Shown here one piece after another: positions 13,870 through 26,997 of a stretch of DNA of 64,000 nt. Made by a program: the position numbers and the translations under genes. This DNA is from Agapanthus africanus (lineage: Eukaryota; Streptophyta; Magnoliopsida; Asparagales; Amaryllidaceae). The stretch is taken from contig CM057337.1 of assembly GCA_030015575.1 (NCBI GenBank), forward strand, positions 377,355,582-377,419,581, written 5' to 3'. The notes under the pieces were generated by a model that was not told where the DNA came from, ran no database searches, and was given only the letters and a program-made list of their open reading frames with translations. Position 1 is the stretch's first letter, and each line of letters opens with the position of its first letter.

Positions 13870-14115
13870 CTTGCAAGTAATTCTGTGGACCCTCTAAAAG
13901 AATGAAACCCTAACTCGACATAATGACCATGGGAACGCTTTTGAAGCTTAGGGTTTACGGCAGTTCGGCGGTGCTATTCATGAGCTTGGGTTTGCTCTTC
14001 TACGGCTGGTCCATAGATACTGTGGCATGTACTGGATATTATTAAACTGTACTCAAGTGTTAAGCTCTCGGGGAATTATGGGACTTTGATGAGTTGATCG
14101 AAAGGTTCGACGTCG
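13870..14115 (+). other. Leader block of G shared with E and copia A/B
   Basis: Contains GGACCCTCTA, AACTCGA, GGCAGTTCGGCG and TTCTACGGCTGG in the order found in A 42598-42870. It lies inside otherwise unrelated sequence. Confidence 0.72.
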
Positions 14116-14559
14116 TCCGGATATCATATGATGGAATACTGCGTAAGGAGACTTGGACCCAGGATCGGTCGTATTACGCACACACAGTAGGCCGGAGTTC
14201 GGCCTCATTGACGAGATATATTATGAATGACCATAATAGTTGGCTAGAGATCTTTAGAGAATGTTCCAGAGGGGAAGTGTTTCTGTCATCATATCCATAT
14301 TGGGTCGTTGAGCTGAGGAGCTATGTAACGGGCAATCTACAGTGAGAGACGAGAGCCTAAGGGCACAAGGCGCCAGACTATGAAAAGGTGGCTAGTAGAT
14401 ATCTTGCTCTGCTAGCTTTGGATGCACCGACACCTTCTCGATTTTGAAGGAAGGACATATCGACGACAGTATTGATGATTTGCAACTTGGTGATTCGAAT
14501 ATCATGTGTCTGTCATTTTGGATTTCGGTATTTTGGGCGATTTATTTGCATGATTGAGT

Positions 14560-15065
14560 TTTCGTGCACCACAGTTGCACTCGATTTTGATTTGATATCG
14601 TTCGAAATGTTTGATTTTGATTTCATGCCTATGGTATGTATGTGATTTGACTTGTGCCTTCGATTTAGTTTTCATGTACTTTTAGTACTTTGATTTGATT
14701 TTATGCACGCTGATGCACGTGGTTGTGAGATTTCATATCACGGTATACCTGATTTTGATTGAGGTACGTTGTATACCGTCGATTTTGATTATGATAATCG
14801 ATATTTGTTTTCGTGCACCTTGTGCACTTGATTTGGATTCTTGCGCATATTTGACGCGCTTGATGCGATTTTTGGTGCACACCAGATGCACTAAAACGGG
14901 ATTCTTCGTGCATATCAGATACACCTGATATTATTGTTAGGCACACCCTTTGCCTTTGACAGGTGTTTTCATGGACACTCGTTGCACTTAGCTTTTGTTT
15001 CTGTGCGTATGTATGGCATATTCATTGATTTCGATTTCTGTGCGCACCAGACGCACGTGGCATTC
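14560..15065 (+). repeat. GTGCAC-centred degenerate repeat array in G
   Basis: Pairs such as GTGCAC...TGCAC recur near 14563, 14703, 14813, 14874, 14909, 14973 and 15042, with GATTTTGATT-like spacers. It is equivalent to E 6290-6640. Confidence 0.55.
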
Positions 15066-15728
15066 TAATATACATTTTGGGATTGATTACCTTTGAGCAG
15101 TATGTTTTTATGATATTTACTATTTAGTATAGTAGCTGAGCAGGACTAGTCAGAGGACAGTATCTGAATATGATTTTGCATGCATCGATAGTTAACGAAG
15201 GCATTTCCAAAAAGGAGCTACAGTCTCAGTATTTTTCCTACGTGTCCAAGATGACACGAAATATTTTTATAAAGGAAACCCTTCTAAATTATTTTCAAAA
15301 CGGCGGGACATGTATGTTAAACAAAGGATATATATATATAGTTATTTTTCTTACAATAAACGTTCGCCACTAGTGCTGTCATACGCACATCGCACAACGA
15401 CTTGGAAATGGTTTGTCATGTATTTCTTTTCAGATGTTTTGACGAGTTTACAATGATGCGTACTATGTACATGTTATAGTTTTGATGTATATCATGTTGA
15501 TTTTCGTATTGGACTTTGACATTGGTCTCTTCACCATGACACCGATGATTGCAGGATGCTTGACGGAGCATTGATTTTGAGTTATATAATCGTTTTTCAT
15601 GCGCATGCGTTGCGCTACGATATGTTTTATGTATTTATGATTTCGGAGTCCCGCCGATTTGAATGTTTTGCTGAAATGTTTTAGTATTTGGGGGAGTTTT
15701 AAATTAAATTCGGGGACCGAATTTTTTT

Positions 15729-15742
15729 TAAGGGGGGAAGAT
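15729..15742 (+). other. Polypurine tract of element G
   Basis: TAAGGGGGGAAGAT immediately before the LTR; it corresponds to the tracts of E and I. Confidence 0.82.
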
Positions 15743-17454
15743 TATAATGTTTAGAAAATCATTTAGGTGAAATTCTGGATAATCGGTGAAATAACTGGTG
15801 GTTTCCGTAAAAACCAGGAAATAATTATTTTTTTCACATAAACTTAAATATATCTATTCTAGCTATGTAATTTCTAGTATTGGGTATTTAATGGGTCGCT
15901 TATAAAATTTCTGGGTTACGAAATTTTTTCCGTAATTAATTATTTTAAATATTATTTTAAGCCTTCACTAATAAATTTAATTACTGATAATTACAAATTA
16001 GAATGGGTTAATACAAATTTGTGCATCAGGACACATTAAACCAACATGTAACATGTTGTTTTTGAAATGAAAAGAAGTCGTCATGACTGTTTTAGAAAAT
16101 ATAACCTATAAAGCCTTAAATAGTGAAAATAAACTAAATAGAAGTTGAGGTATGGTTCTAGGTTGACTTGGGGTATAGTATTTATCATTTTTCCTCACTC
16201 ACTCACCCAAATACCGACCCCTAAGCTTGGCCGAGTCCACCCCAACAGCCTTTCCAAATTCCCTCAGTTCACTTCTCACAAAAGAAAGAGAAAAAAATTA
16301 GAAGAAAAAGAATAGAATAAAGATGAAGGTATGTGCTTTAATTAATATGTAATGGGGAGAGTTTGACTTGGACTTTTAGCCACACACCCACACATCTTCC
16401 CTCTCCCTCTCACTGCCAAAATTCCTGCATTCCCCCCTCCTCTCACTTCCTCATCTCATCTCATCTCCAAATTCCACAAAAAATTCGTTGAAAAATCAAT
16501 TAAAACCTCACTAATTTCCTAATTGAATTCTTACCCATTTTTCCTTGTCCATTCAAGCATGGATCTTGGAGCATGGAAGCTAATTTGGGAGGCTAGTTTT
16601 CAAGTAGGATCTACAAATTGTTAGGTATAGAATCTTAACCCTATGGTCATGTGTTGATTAATTCCTTCAATTTAAGTTATTGTGATATTTAAATAGGGTT
16701 TTTCAATTCGAGTGGAAATCTCTAGTGAAGGGTTGAAATCAAGTTAGGGTTTTTATCAATTGTTCATAGTTTTTTAGTGTAGCTCAACACATTAAGGCAT
16801 GTAAAATCTAATCTAGATTGTTAAGTTACTAATTGTTGCTCCTAAATTGTCCAAATTGTGTAATTTCGCAAACTTGAGTTTTTAGTTTATTGAAAATATG
16901 TGGGATTAAAATATTATTAGTATTGGTGTGACCTAATTGGGATATTATGTGGGCTATGTGGCTGTTAAAAATTGTTAAACACCAAGTATTGTCTAAAACG
17001 ATTAATTGATGATTACTTGATTTTTGGAATAAATCGATATTAAATTAAGTTTAAGGTTTTTATGATATACACCCTATTTCAAATATATTTAGTATGTTGT
17101 GAATGCGCGATTAGCATGATTGGGTTTTTGATTTGGTGTTGCCACTGTTGTGACCCTAGTTTTAGTGTAGCGTTGTCGCGGCACGTTTCGTGCACCAAGT
17201 GTGTACGCGTTTAGTCAGTACGCGTGCTTGACTTGTATTGGTTGTGTCCGGGATCAATTATATATTTATTTTCTTTTTCTTGTGTACGATTCTAGGATCG
17301 GGTGCAGAGGCGTCGGATGTGGCGCGGAGATGGCAGAGCTGGAATCGGATCAGATTAGCTAAGGCGTCCAGGTGAGTAGATATATATCTATGGGGGAAGT
17401 CGGGTGGATGGCGTATAGCACCCCCGTAGTTTCGTAGTGTAGTTTATGAATACG

Positions 17455-17455
<1 letters not shown>

Positions 17456-17493
<38 letters not shown>
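17456..17493. repeat. (TA)n microsatellite in the G LTR
   Basis: About 19 uninterrupted TA units. Confidence 0.95.
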
Positions 17494-17496
<3 letters not shown>

Positions 17497-17668
17497 GTGT
17501 ATTGTGATACGTGGATGATTATTAAGAAATGCTTTAGGTGACTTTGGGTTAGTGTTAGCGTATTTGGAAGTTATTACCTTAGTTTAGTTTTTAGTCGTGA
17601 ACCCTTAGAGTAATGATTTGCACACGCGCGCGCACACACGTATACATTTGATTTCTTATGCGTATATG

Positions 17669-17734
17669 GGGATATATATATACATATATGTATGTGAGTA
17701 TGTGTATATATATATATATATATACGTATACATA
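17669..17734. repeat. Compound TA/CATA/TGTA microsatellite in the G LTR
   Basis: TA runs interrupted by TACATA and GTATGTG words. Translations through it give YIYI-type peptides that are not genes. A further TA run lies at 17895-17917. Confidence 0.9.
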
Positions 17735-20240
17735 TACATATACACGGATGATGAGGATAGTATATGATACTTGGAGATGAGTCGATGTGATTGGGCATGA
17801 TGCCATGAGATCGGTGATATGATTTGGGTCGTGTGATGAGACACGACGTGATATTATAGCGGATCGTTGGGTGATGTGTTTTCATACACACGCGGATATA
17901 TATATATATATATATACATGTTGATGGTATCGGAATGTACTAGACTTTAGATCAGTACCCTTAATTCAGAATATGATGATGATGATACCAGATAAGTAAT
18001 GTATTATATGTGATATTGACCCATACCCCGATTTGGGATGCCATATGATGGATTTTACCGTACGATGTATAATTAAGATGATTGATCCGCACACTCGACT
18101 CGTGGATGTCGTATTATATATTTTATCGTACATGACCCTATTGAGGTGGGAGCACCGACTACTAGATATATCAACTCGGACTTAGGTGAATTTCAATACC
18201 CCTTTGGTTAGTCTCTTAGCTTGTCTTGTAGTTTACTTATTAGATGATAGATCTGAGCTCGAGTCATACTTATTTCCAAAACTAACGAATCGTGAGTATT
18301 TTAAAGACAGGCCAAGGGACACTACAGATGTTTCAAAGGACGTACCTTTTCTTAAAAACACCGTAGCCCCTATTTTCTAAATACCACGATTCGTGCTATT
18401 TCAAATACCAAAATTGTATGACTCGTATATATAAATGTTCATTCTTATATGTCGCGTTTACTATTCATTTTCTGTATATTCTTGCTGTTCACATCGCATT
18501 GCATTCTTAAATGTGTTTTCATTAGTTATTATGAACCCATGCTGTCAGGACACCAGCACCATTACCGATGATGCGTATGCTCTACGTACACTTGCTTGCC
18601 GGCTCACACTCATCATCATCGGTAATTTCCATGTCACGTACACTTTAAAGAATATTATTTCATTGATATAGCTTGCTCGCTGATAGTTCAAATATGTTAT
18701 TGCTTTCATATGCTAGTTTAATTATTGCTTTCTTTGCTTGATATTCGAAGCATTCATATATTCATTTGTCATGCAATATTATGGAACTTTATACCGGTAA
18801 TTCACTGTTATCTACTCTTGAGATTGGGATTTCGAATTTCCAGGAGATTTCTGGATTTGGAGAACCCGCAAGGATTTTACAAACTTATTATCATTTTAAA
18901 GATAGAAAATTGCGGTTTTCTCATGATATAATTTGAGAGGTGTCCACCATGAGTTTTCTCGGCTCTTGAGAACTATTATACACCCAATTCGAGGAGGATA
19001 AACCGTCTGTGGCTGCATGGAAGACCCGGTGCGGTACCCCGGGGCAAGATGGTCGCAGATGATGGTGTTGATCCTGGCGCGGGTGCACTACCAACCGGTT
19101 ATTTGTGACGTGGCGGAAATCCGGAGGATACCGATGTAGTCTTGAGATTTGATGATAGGGGCCACAGTCCGGATTGCCGGAGCCCGAGATACAGAAATTT
19201 ATTATATGGGCCAGTCCGGATTGCCGGAGCCCAAGATATTGAGATATTGGGATAAATATTTTGTGTCGATGCTAGACACAGATTCCTTTTCGATTTCATT
19301 GATGATACTTTGATTTTTTTGCAAAAATCTCATTGAGACAAGAAAACTGTTTTTCTCATTTAGATGTATTCTGTTTTCATGCGTCCATACATCATATATA
19401 TGATATGTTGTTACCTGATGCACTGACACGAGCACTTGGTATTACACTTATGTTTAGATATTTACCCTGGCCATTATCAGATGTTTCAGGTTATATTTTT
19501 TTATGGATATTATCGTATGACCTAGGATAGAGTCATGCATGCGATTTCTTCTCGGTGATGTTTTCTAGTCATGAGTTTGCAACTCACACCCGTTGTGCCA
19601 TAGTTTCTTGCAGGTTTCGCCATACAGATTTTCTTGGCGGCTTTGTTGGCACACTGCTTCTTTCCGGGTGATTACTTTGGTAGGTGGGTTCACTTGCATC
19701 ATGAACACCATTGTACATTTATTATATTCAGTTATATCTAGTAAACTCCATCACCCAGACTTGTATATTTGATAGACTTAGAAAACCAGTATGTATATTC
19801 TTTCGACCTTAGAGTCGTGCTGTATTATTATGGTTTTTCTCTGGTTTTCTTGAGGATATTGCTTTTCTTGATGAGTTTCGATCCTCGCCCTTCGGCGTTG
19901 TATATTATATTGCATTGCGTGGTTATGTCCGCCATTTGGCGAAGAGCTAGCTCTCGCTTGGGAACGCCCTTATTCATTATGTATATTATTCATGTTTGTA
20001 CCTGTTTGGGGCCAGTTTTTACAAAGGAGACTCTGCCGGAATTTTCGGGAAAATATGATGTTGCTTTTAAATGTTTAATGCCACTTACTTATTGAAACCA
20101 CTTGCTTTAAAACAAGTTTTCCTTCACTTCTTCTTTAAAATGGTTTAGATTTCTTGGCTTTTGGCTTACTTGAATTAGGTGGGGTCCTATAAACTTCACA
20201 TGATTCAAGTGCCAGTCACGTGCTATTCTGGGTCGTGATA

Positions 20241-21010
20241 AGTTTCTTTACTCTAAACTACAATAAGATATGAGGAAACTAAGATTCTAAACTAATGGTG
20301 TATGATTATACCTCATTTAGCAACTCAAGAAAATTCTTGAGTTGCCCAAAGTCTTCAAAATGGCAACTTGATGTATCCAAGATGTTTGTGATGAGCTAGT
20401 AGTCATTTTTATTGAAGAGAGTGTGAGGTTTTGATTGGGTTTTAGTAGTTTTGGATGTGGTGTAGAGGAGGTGAAGGGTGGAGGAAGATGTGAAGATGAT
20501 GATGGTGAGATGAAGATGAGGAAGTGTGAAGGGACCATGGTCACAGAGCCATGCAGCCCCCCTCTCTCTCTCCCCCCTAAAGCCCATACACCCTTGTCTC
20601 CCATGCTATAAATATTTTCCCTTTTCTTCTACCTTTTTTTTTAAAAAAAAATCATTTTTAAATAAGAAACCATGGTGCATATTCATAAAAATGTAACAAG
20701 TATTTCAAAAATATTTTGTTGCATGCCATGCACATAAACATGATTATTGCATAATTAGTAAATATTAATCAAAGTTTAGCATTAATCTTGCATACAAATA
20801 ATTATATAATAATTTATAAAATGTCCAATTCACATAAATTCTTTGAAAATCAATAATTATATTAATTCTCCAAATATTTTCCGAACCATACATATATAAT
20901 TATACCACATCATTAAAACCAATTCTCATATTTTTAATAATAGACATGAAATTTATTATTTTAATTATTTTAAACTCCAAAAATAATATTTTATTTTCTG
21001 AAATGTTACA
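20241..21010 (-). repeat. 3' LTR of element I, truncated by G
   Basis: It ends at TGTTACA (21004-21010) next to the tract. It contains a G-rich purine region near 20460-20530 comparable with the GA-rich region of the E LTR at about 4920-5000. ORFs here are low-complexity translations. Confidence 0.65.
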
Positions 21011-21026
21011 ATCTTCCCCCTTAAAT
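21011..21026 (-). other. Polypurine tract of element I
   Basis: The minus strand reads ATTTAAGGGGGAAGAT before the LTR start; homologous to 5600-5616. Confidence 0.78.
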
Positions 21027-21401
21027 AAATTCGGTCCCAGAATTTAAATTTAAAACTCCCCCGAAATACTAAAACATTTCAGTAAAATGTTCAAGTCGTC
21101 TCGGTTCCGAAATCATGAATACTTAAAACATATTATAGCGCAATGCATGTGCATGAAAACGAGGGCGAAACTCAAAGTCAAAACTCCGTCAAGCATCATG
21201 CCATCCTGAGAGTTATGGAGAAAATACAAATGTCAAAATCCAATATGAAAACTAACTTTATATACTCAAAACGATAACATGTATATAGTACGCATCGTTG
21301 TAAAATCGTCACAACATCCAAATAGAAATGCAAGCAAAACATTTTTCAAATTGCCGTGCGACGCGCGTATCACGACACAAATAGAGGACGTTCATTATAA
21401 G

Positions 21402-21403
<2 letters not shown>

Positions 21404-21445
<42 letters not shown>
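21404..21445. repeat. (AT)n microsatellite in element I
   Basis: About 21 AT units just before CCTTTGTTTAA. E (near 5960) and G (near 15330) carry only about five units at the same place. Confidence 0.95.
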
Positions 21446-21447
<2 letters not shown>

Positions 21448-21662
21448 TTTGTTTAACATATACGTTCCGCCTTTTGAAAATGATTTAGAAGGGTTTCCTT
21501 CGTAAAGTTTCGTGTCATCATGGACAAGTATGAAAATATTGAGACTATAGCTCCTTTTTGGAAATTCCCTTGGCAATTATCGATGCATGCAAAAATACTC
21601 TGGTACTGTTCTAAGGCCTGTCCTGTTCGGTTACTAAACCGTAGTATATAACATGAAAAACA

Positions 21663-23668
21663 TGTAAGTGTACGGTAGCGCCCCGGCCGTCTTTCTGAAG
21701 CCAAAATGCGGAAACGAAAACTTTTTCAAACTAGAAACCGGCGCTATCGTATACTTTAAACCCGGATCGAACCATTAACCTACAACTAGCAACTTGAGAA
21801 AGGGTTGGAAAGCTATACTGATCGATCCATATCCTTCGGTCTTTGGCCACCATCCCAAGCTCCTCGCGGCATCTCCGATCTCGATCTCCTCGTCGGAAAG
21901 GGCACCACATCTTCGAGTCTTTTTACGGGCTCCCGCTTCATCCGAAGCAACTCGGGCACGAAGTTCACTAGCCGACGTGTCCAAGGAGATGTAGAAAATG
22001 TTTATGACAAATTTGTCTCTTGCATCCATTGCATGGATGGAGGTTGAAGATGAAGCCATTAGTGAGGAGATAGTGAGCTCAAGAAAGAAGAGGAAGAAGA
22101 AGAACTTTTCTTTTCTTTTCTTTTCTTTTGTGATGAGATGATAAGAATGAGAGCTACAAGAATAAACACAAGAGCTCACCCATATCATGGCTGCCCTTTC
22201 TCTCTCTTCTTATCATTTCATCACTAAAATCAATCACTAAAGATGACATGGCTCAAAGAATAAGACCATGAGTCACCACCCTTGTCCAAGTCATAGTTAA
22301 TGCACCTCATCATGAATTAAGCTCACTATTTCCACCAAAGTAAACATTAATCCAAATGTTTACAATAATAAAAAGATACGGCAACATCTAAAGTAAACTC
22401 GTGACGGATCACATGGATACCCCTCACCTGTATATACATACCTGCATCCGCATTCCGACCGAATGCGAATGCGATGAGACAAAAGTAATCCAACAAATCT
22501 AATACTAGGATCCGGCTGAAACCATAGCCCACTGGTATGATCCGCCCGATCATGATCCGTGCACTACTGCACATATATGATCGGACCCTACAACGTTTCG
22601 CCCGAAACTTGAGAAACTGTCTTTGGGGGACTCTAAAGACTCGTCAATACTTTGGCTGTGGATTCAACCACTAGCTCGTCAATGGTACTAGCTGTACGTA
22701 ACGGGATACCTGGTATTGACCAAAAGGGAGGTCGATGAGCGAACTCATCCTGACACCCTACTGAGCCTATCAATGACAATATCCGTACAGTTCGGTCCGT
22801 TCGTCGATGAGCATCGCATGGCGAGCCTAGGGGGTTGGTAAAAATCAGACCCCCAAAAGCGGAACAAGTCGTGTTGGAGTGTAGCCTAGAACACCCAGAG
22901 ATACTAGTGGAATACCTGCCAGTAAATCTCCTGCCTTGGCCAAGGACTTCGTGTAATGGCTTTCCTAGACACAGCGCGAACTCACCCCCAATACCGGGAG
23001 AGACAAAACCCTTGCCGATCCGCTCACTGCCTCCATGTGGCTCGGGACTGTACCCAACTAAAACCTGTTTGCACGACTCCTTTGAGCCGTGGTAGGGTAG
23101 TAATCAAAGCACAGTGGGAACTCACACGAGATAAATGACGATCTCAGGTCGATGAACTAACCTGTAGACATGTCACCAGGGAACTGCTATCTGACGTCAG
23201 GTACAATACCAACTAGCATGTTCCCGGCGAGTCCTGTCCGGTGTACTCATAACCCAATGAGCACCTGTATACATCATAGGTGAACCAACTGACACCAATG
23301 GCTTATGAGACCGGCCACCGCCCCTCGTCGGGGTCTCGACTGTATACACTAGTTTACTCCGAAGTATCGATGCCCTGTCTCGAAAACTCCCACGACTAGG
23401 GACCTTTTAAGGATGTTCTTATTGACCCCAGCTCCCACGTATATGATCGCCATCATACTGCTGGTAGTCAAGCAAGAATCGTAAGGGCTCTATCAATGTG
23501 TAATAGTGATCTGTAAGGTCACCTAAAACTGTGCACGATGATAAGGATAAACCAGATACCATACTATCATCTTGACTAAGACTGTCCTACCGGCATAGGT
23601 CCTTCCTCAATCAATGCAATCACGTGCCTGTGATCCAATAATTGACTCTGAGGGCACTATATCCAACA
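21663..23668 (-). repeat. 3' LTR of element C
   Basis: 2006 bp, TGTAAGTGTACGG on the plus strand at the left end and CTATATCCAACA at the right. It is the inverted homologue of the H LTR 1658-3767. It includes a (CTTTT)n run at 22104-22129. No gene is seen. Confidence 0.88.
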
Positions 23669-23681
23669 GTCTCCCACTTGC
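23669..23681 (-). other. Polypurine tract of element C
   Basis: The minus strand reads GCAAGTGGGAGAC; it differs by one base from the tracts of H, A and B. Confidence 0.83.
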
Positions 23682-26229
23682 ACTCAAGGCTAATTATTGC
23701 AATGTCGCATACTCACAGCCCGTGTGATACCGAACACCCAACTCCTCTAGTAATCAGTCTCACAAATCCCGTTTGCGAAACTATTGCGTTCCAGGAATAG
23801 CCTCAGTGAGTGGATCCGCACTGATGTTTCTTTCTATGTCTCTCTTTATCTCAAGTTCGCGAAGAAAGCCACCTCCCGAAATGAGCAATACCTGTCTTAG
23901 AATATGTCCGGATATCTGATGGGACCTAGTTTATAAATGAACTCCAAATCCAAACTTCTTAGACTGTATCGTCAATTGAATTTAATCAGTTTCCTGCGCC
24001 ATGCCTCCCTCAGTATCCGCTTGGACCTCCTGTCCAAACAACTGCCCCTCGTCAGAAGGAAAACTATAACCCTGACAGTCACTCTGTCATTCAGGTCACC
24101 TTGGAAGCCTGGAAAGGTAACCGTCTCCCGAATGAGGTTGCCGTTATCATTTCCCTAGAACATTCACTTATGTTCTAAAAATGCTTCCGAACGTTTCTCC
24201 AGGATAGGATTAATATCTATTTATTGCATCTAGTGCAAAAACAACATCTGGTGTGGTACTTGACATCTCATGAATGACTCAATTGTCTAAGCAAATGATA
24301 TGTCAATCATGCACATCCCTCTCCCTTTAGTCTGTAAGACACCATTAGAGAGGGTGACTCCATCACCTGTAGGTATACTACCATGCCAGGAGTCTTCCAT
24401 TCTAAAACACTTTTAGAATGCTGTCTAAGTGCCCAGATTGGGAAACTACCCAAATCTAGATCTAAAACCATAGATCTAGTAACCAGAATGTCTGATAAAA
24501 TATCCAATTCCTATATGGAGAAACCACTGTGTGACAACCAAAGTATAACCGATCGTAGTATAGGAATTACACTTCCTACTCTGTGTATGTCATCTAAATA
24601 CCAGGACATCACACCCTGCTGCCTTCTTAACAGATCCATCCCCTATTCTGATGAAGTCAAACCTATGACTGTCACATCAGAAATAGATGATCTATCTCCT
24701 CTTTAGTCCATAAATAGAAATAAGCTACTTGTCCACTATGCTTCCGCTGCTCCCACTGACTATGACAACCCTCTGGCAGAAGAATATACACGTGCACTTC
24801 TAAAGCCAGTTCAGAACGATGCTAGACTCATCCTCCTGCCGGGTCTCATAGTCTGGAAGAACAGTAGTGTCAAGTCTGGGTAAACAAGAACCTCCCTGTC
24901 ACCGTCTTTGAGCATACCGAAGTACCTCTCGAGTTCCTGAGGCTACCCACCTTATCTGCGGAGTGGCTAATGGGATGTCAAACCGGATTGAGTCTTTAGG
25001 TTCTTATCAAATTTTCAGTAATCGTTTGCAGTTCTGGAATCACTTCCAGTTCTACCATACTCCCACTACTGTTTTCTGAAAAAGTCTATTTTACTAAAAC
25101 TGTGGCGAGTCAAGAACAATATCACTATTGATCTTCCAGATGGTAGAAAGTCAACCCTCGTCATAACCCGGGTCAACCCATAAACAGCCATTACAGAAAC
25201 CTGCCTTAAGTTATCCAGAGTCTGGTTTTAAGCATAAACCGGACAACTCCATGTAGCTTAACATCGTTAAGATATGAACTGTTCTATATCCAATATAGAA
25301 ACAGAGGCACTGATTTAATTGGAACCAGATTCAAATCATGCAGCTGTCTCCAGTGCATGCCAACTAAATGGAGAGAGGCCGATCAGTATTACTCAACTTA
25401 GGAGTGCTTCCAATTATGAGTAACCTGAAAGAGAAGCAAATTCTCTTCATCATTACTATTATCTGAATACCATACACAAGTATCTACATTTTCGATCATC
25501 TTGAAGAATCCTGATACTTGCAACACCTGGTTCTCTACTTTACTCTTATACCTATAACTTCTCAAAACTTAGACCGTGCATTCTTACGAAACACTTGTCT
25601 AAAAACTAGAGAATTCACAAGCAAACAGAATATAGTACGAGTACCAACCCCTCTGTCCTAATGGACACTGGACAACATAGAATACTCTGTATAAGTCCCC
25701 TGAGTCTAATAACTCATTCCCTGTGTGTCGTAGGTTGAAAACTGTATTTATGGTTAAGAAGAATTACACCGCTGTTTAATACTCCTTACCTAACCATCCA
25801 CTGATATAGGTAAATGTAATAAACATAATTTCAAAAATTTATATCTCACTTTATAAAAATAAACGTACAGATATATCAATTTGAAATTAGTGCATTACAA
25901 CGGATATTCAAAACCAAATATTTTCCGTCCGGCAAACAACCCAGGCGATTTCCTCAAATATCACCAATTACAACGAATTCCGATATAATGAGGATGATCA
26001 CCCAATTCCAAATAACTTACTCCCACTCATCATCTGTAAAACCATACAGATGTGAGAATCAAACCTGGTAAATACATACCCTGGAGCAAGGGTTAATTGG
26101 GAAATCAGTTTTCTTTTAACAATACACAGTGAAACTGAAACATATAAACGTTTCGAAGGGGTATCCGGGTATTCTTAGTAATACCTCTTCCATTATCAGA
26201 TTCACAACTGTAACCGTGTATTTCTTTGC

Positions 26230-26997
26230 CATCTCTCTAAATCCCTTTATATGTCTTTAGTCATTACCTTATGTACATCCATTTAGACTAAATGATTTTC
26301 TTTCTTCCCTACCGTTCGGCACCAGCCTATGATTTGGAACAAGACTGTCCAGTTAGCATAATGGGTGTACTGTCCTAATCCTAAGAGCACTCACAACCCG
26401 AGAGAAGGTAAAGATAAAAGACAACTGAATAAAACCTTATTCCTATTTCTCCTGAACCAGAATCCATCCCCGAACTGGAACAAATTCCTTCGAGTTCGTA
26501 TATAACCATACGATGGAGTATCCAAATAACTGTAGATCTTCGTAGTGATACGGAGTGTCCCGGAGAAATACAAAGGTGAAGTAGGAGTGGCGATGAAATA
26601 CTTGGTTTGGTCGTGAACAGCAGTCGCAATTTACTTTGCTCTCTTACTAATCCGTTTATTTGTCTTAACTTATTACTTTCTGCACACCATCGTTAGGCTA
26701 ATTGGTTTTCCTCACGCCCTACCTTTCAGCACCTGCCTATGGTTTGGATGAAGACTATCCAATAAGCGTAATAGGTGTGCTGTCCTAATCCATGGAACAC
26801 TCGCAACCTGAGAGAAGGTAAAAGGAAAAGACAACTGAATAGTCCTATTCGTTTTCTCCAAAACCGGAAACCATCCTCGAATAAGTTCCTTCGAGTTCGT
26901 ATATAACCATACGATGGTTTTATCCAAAGGAAGTGGATGTTCGTAGTAATACGGGGTGTTCTGGAGAAAAAGGGTAAATGTAGGAGTGGCAATGAGG
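26230..26997 (-). repeat. Tandem duplication of about 409 bp inside C
   Basis: Copy 1 is about 26230-26638 and copy 2 about 26639-26997+. Anchors such as GTTCGTATATAACCATACGA and CTGTCCTAATCC occur in both at the same offset. The copies have diverged clearly, so the duplication is older than D, whose insertion ends copy 2. Confidence 0.8.

Larger units (their letters stand above)
13035..15742 (+). other. Non-coding internal domain of element G
   Basis: Collinear with the inverse of 5600-8327. Matching landmarks are the block near 13130-13480, the shared leader block 13870-14115, a stretch near 14145-14170 matching E, and the GTGCAC array 14560-15065. No frame longer than about 90 codons is present and none resembles gag or pol. 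Confidence 0.75.
13035..20240 (+). mobile_element. Element G: LARD-like element (internal domain and 3' LTR)
   Basis: Plus-strand relative of E. Visible are its 2.7 kb non-coding internal domain and a complete 4.5 kb 3' LTR. Its 5' LTR and primer site would lie left of element E, which inserted close to the G primer site; AGAGT at 13035-13039 is the candidate right-hand target duplication of E. G and E have diverged well beyond the two LTRs of E from each other, so these are separate old insertions of one family. G itself sits in the LTR of element I. Confidence 0.78.
15743..20240 (+). repeat. 3' LTR of element G (4.5 kb)
   Basis: It starts TATAATG just after the polypurine tract (E has TGTAACG) and ends GGTCGTGATA, matching the E LTR end at its primer site. 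Collinear landmarks with the inverted E LTR include the GGGGGAAGTCGGGTGGATGG block at about 17390 and the CATCATCATCGGTAATT block at about 18612. AGTTT at 20241-20245 is the candidate target duplication. No gene is seen. Confidence 0.8.
20241..21662 (-). mobile_element. Element I: fragment of a third LARD-like element
   Basis: Minus-strand piece comprising 770 bp of 3' LTR (20241-21010), a polypurine tract and 652 bp of internal domain homologous to E 5600-6170 and to G. The LTR has diverged strongly from E and G but keeps the same U3 start (TGTAACATTTC). G interrupts it on the left and C on the right, so I is the outermost and presumably oldest layer visible. No coding frame is seen. Confidence 0.7.

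Noticed and set aside
17574-17891. ORFs rich in Ile, Tyr and Thr at the TA microsatellites (also 10393-10614, 21279-21576)
   Set aside because: Translations of (TA)n and (CATA)n tracts.
21775-22188. 137-codon ORF with a Phe-rich stretch in the C LTR
   Set aside because: Created by a CTTTT microsatellite and GC-rich LTR sequence; the homologous H LTR does not preserve it.
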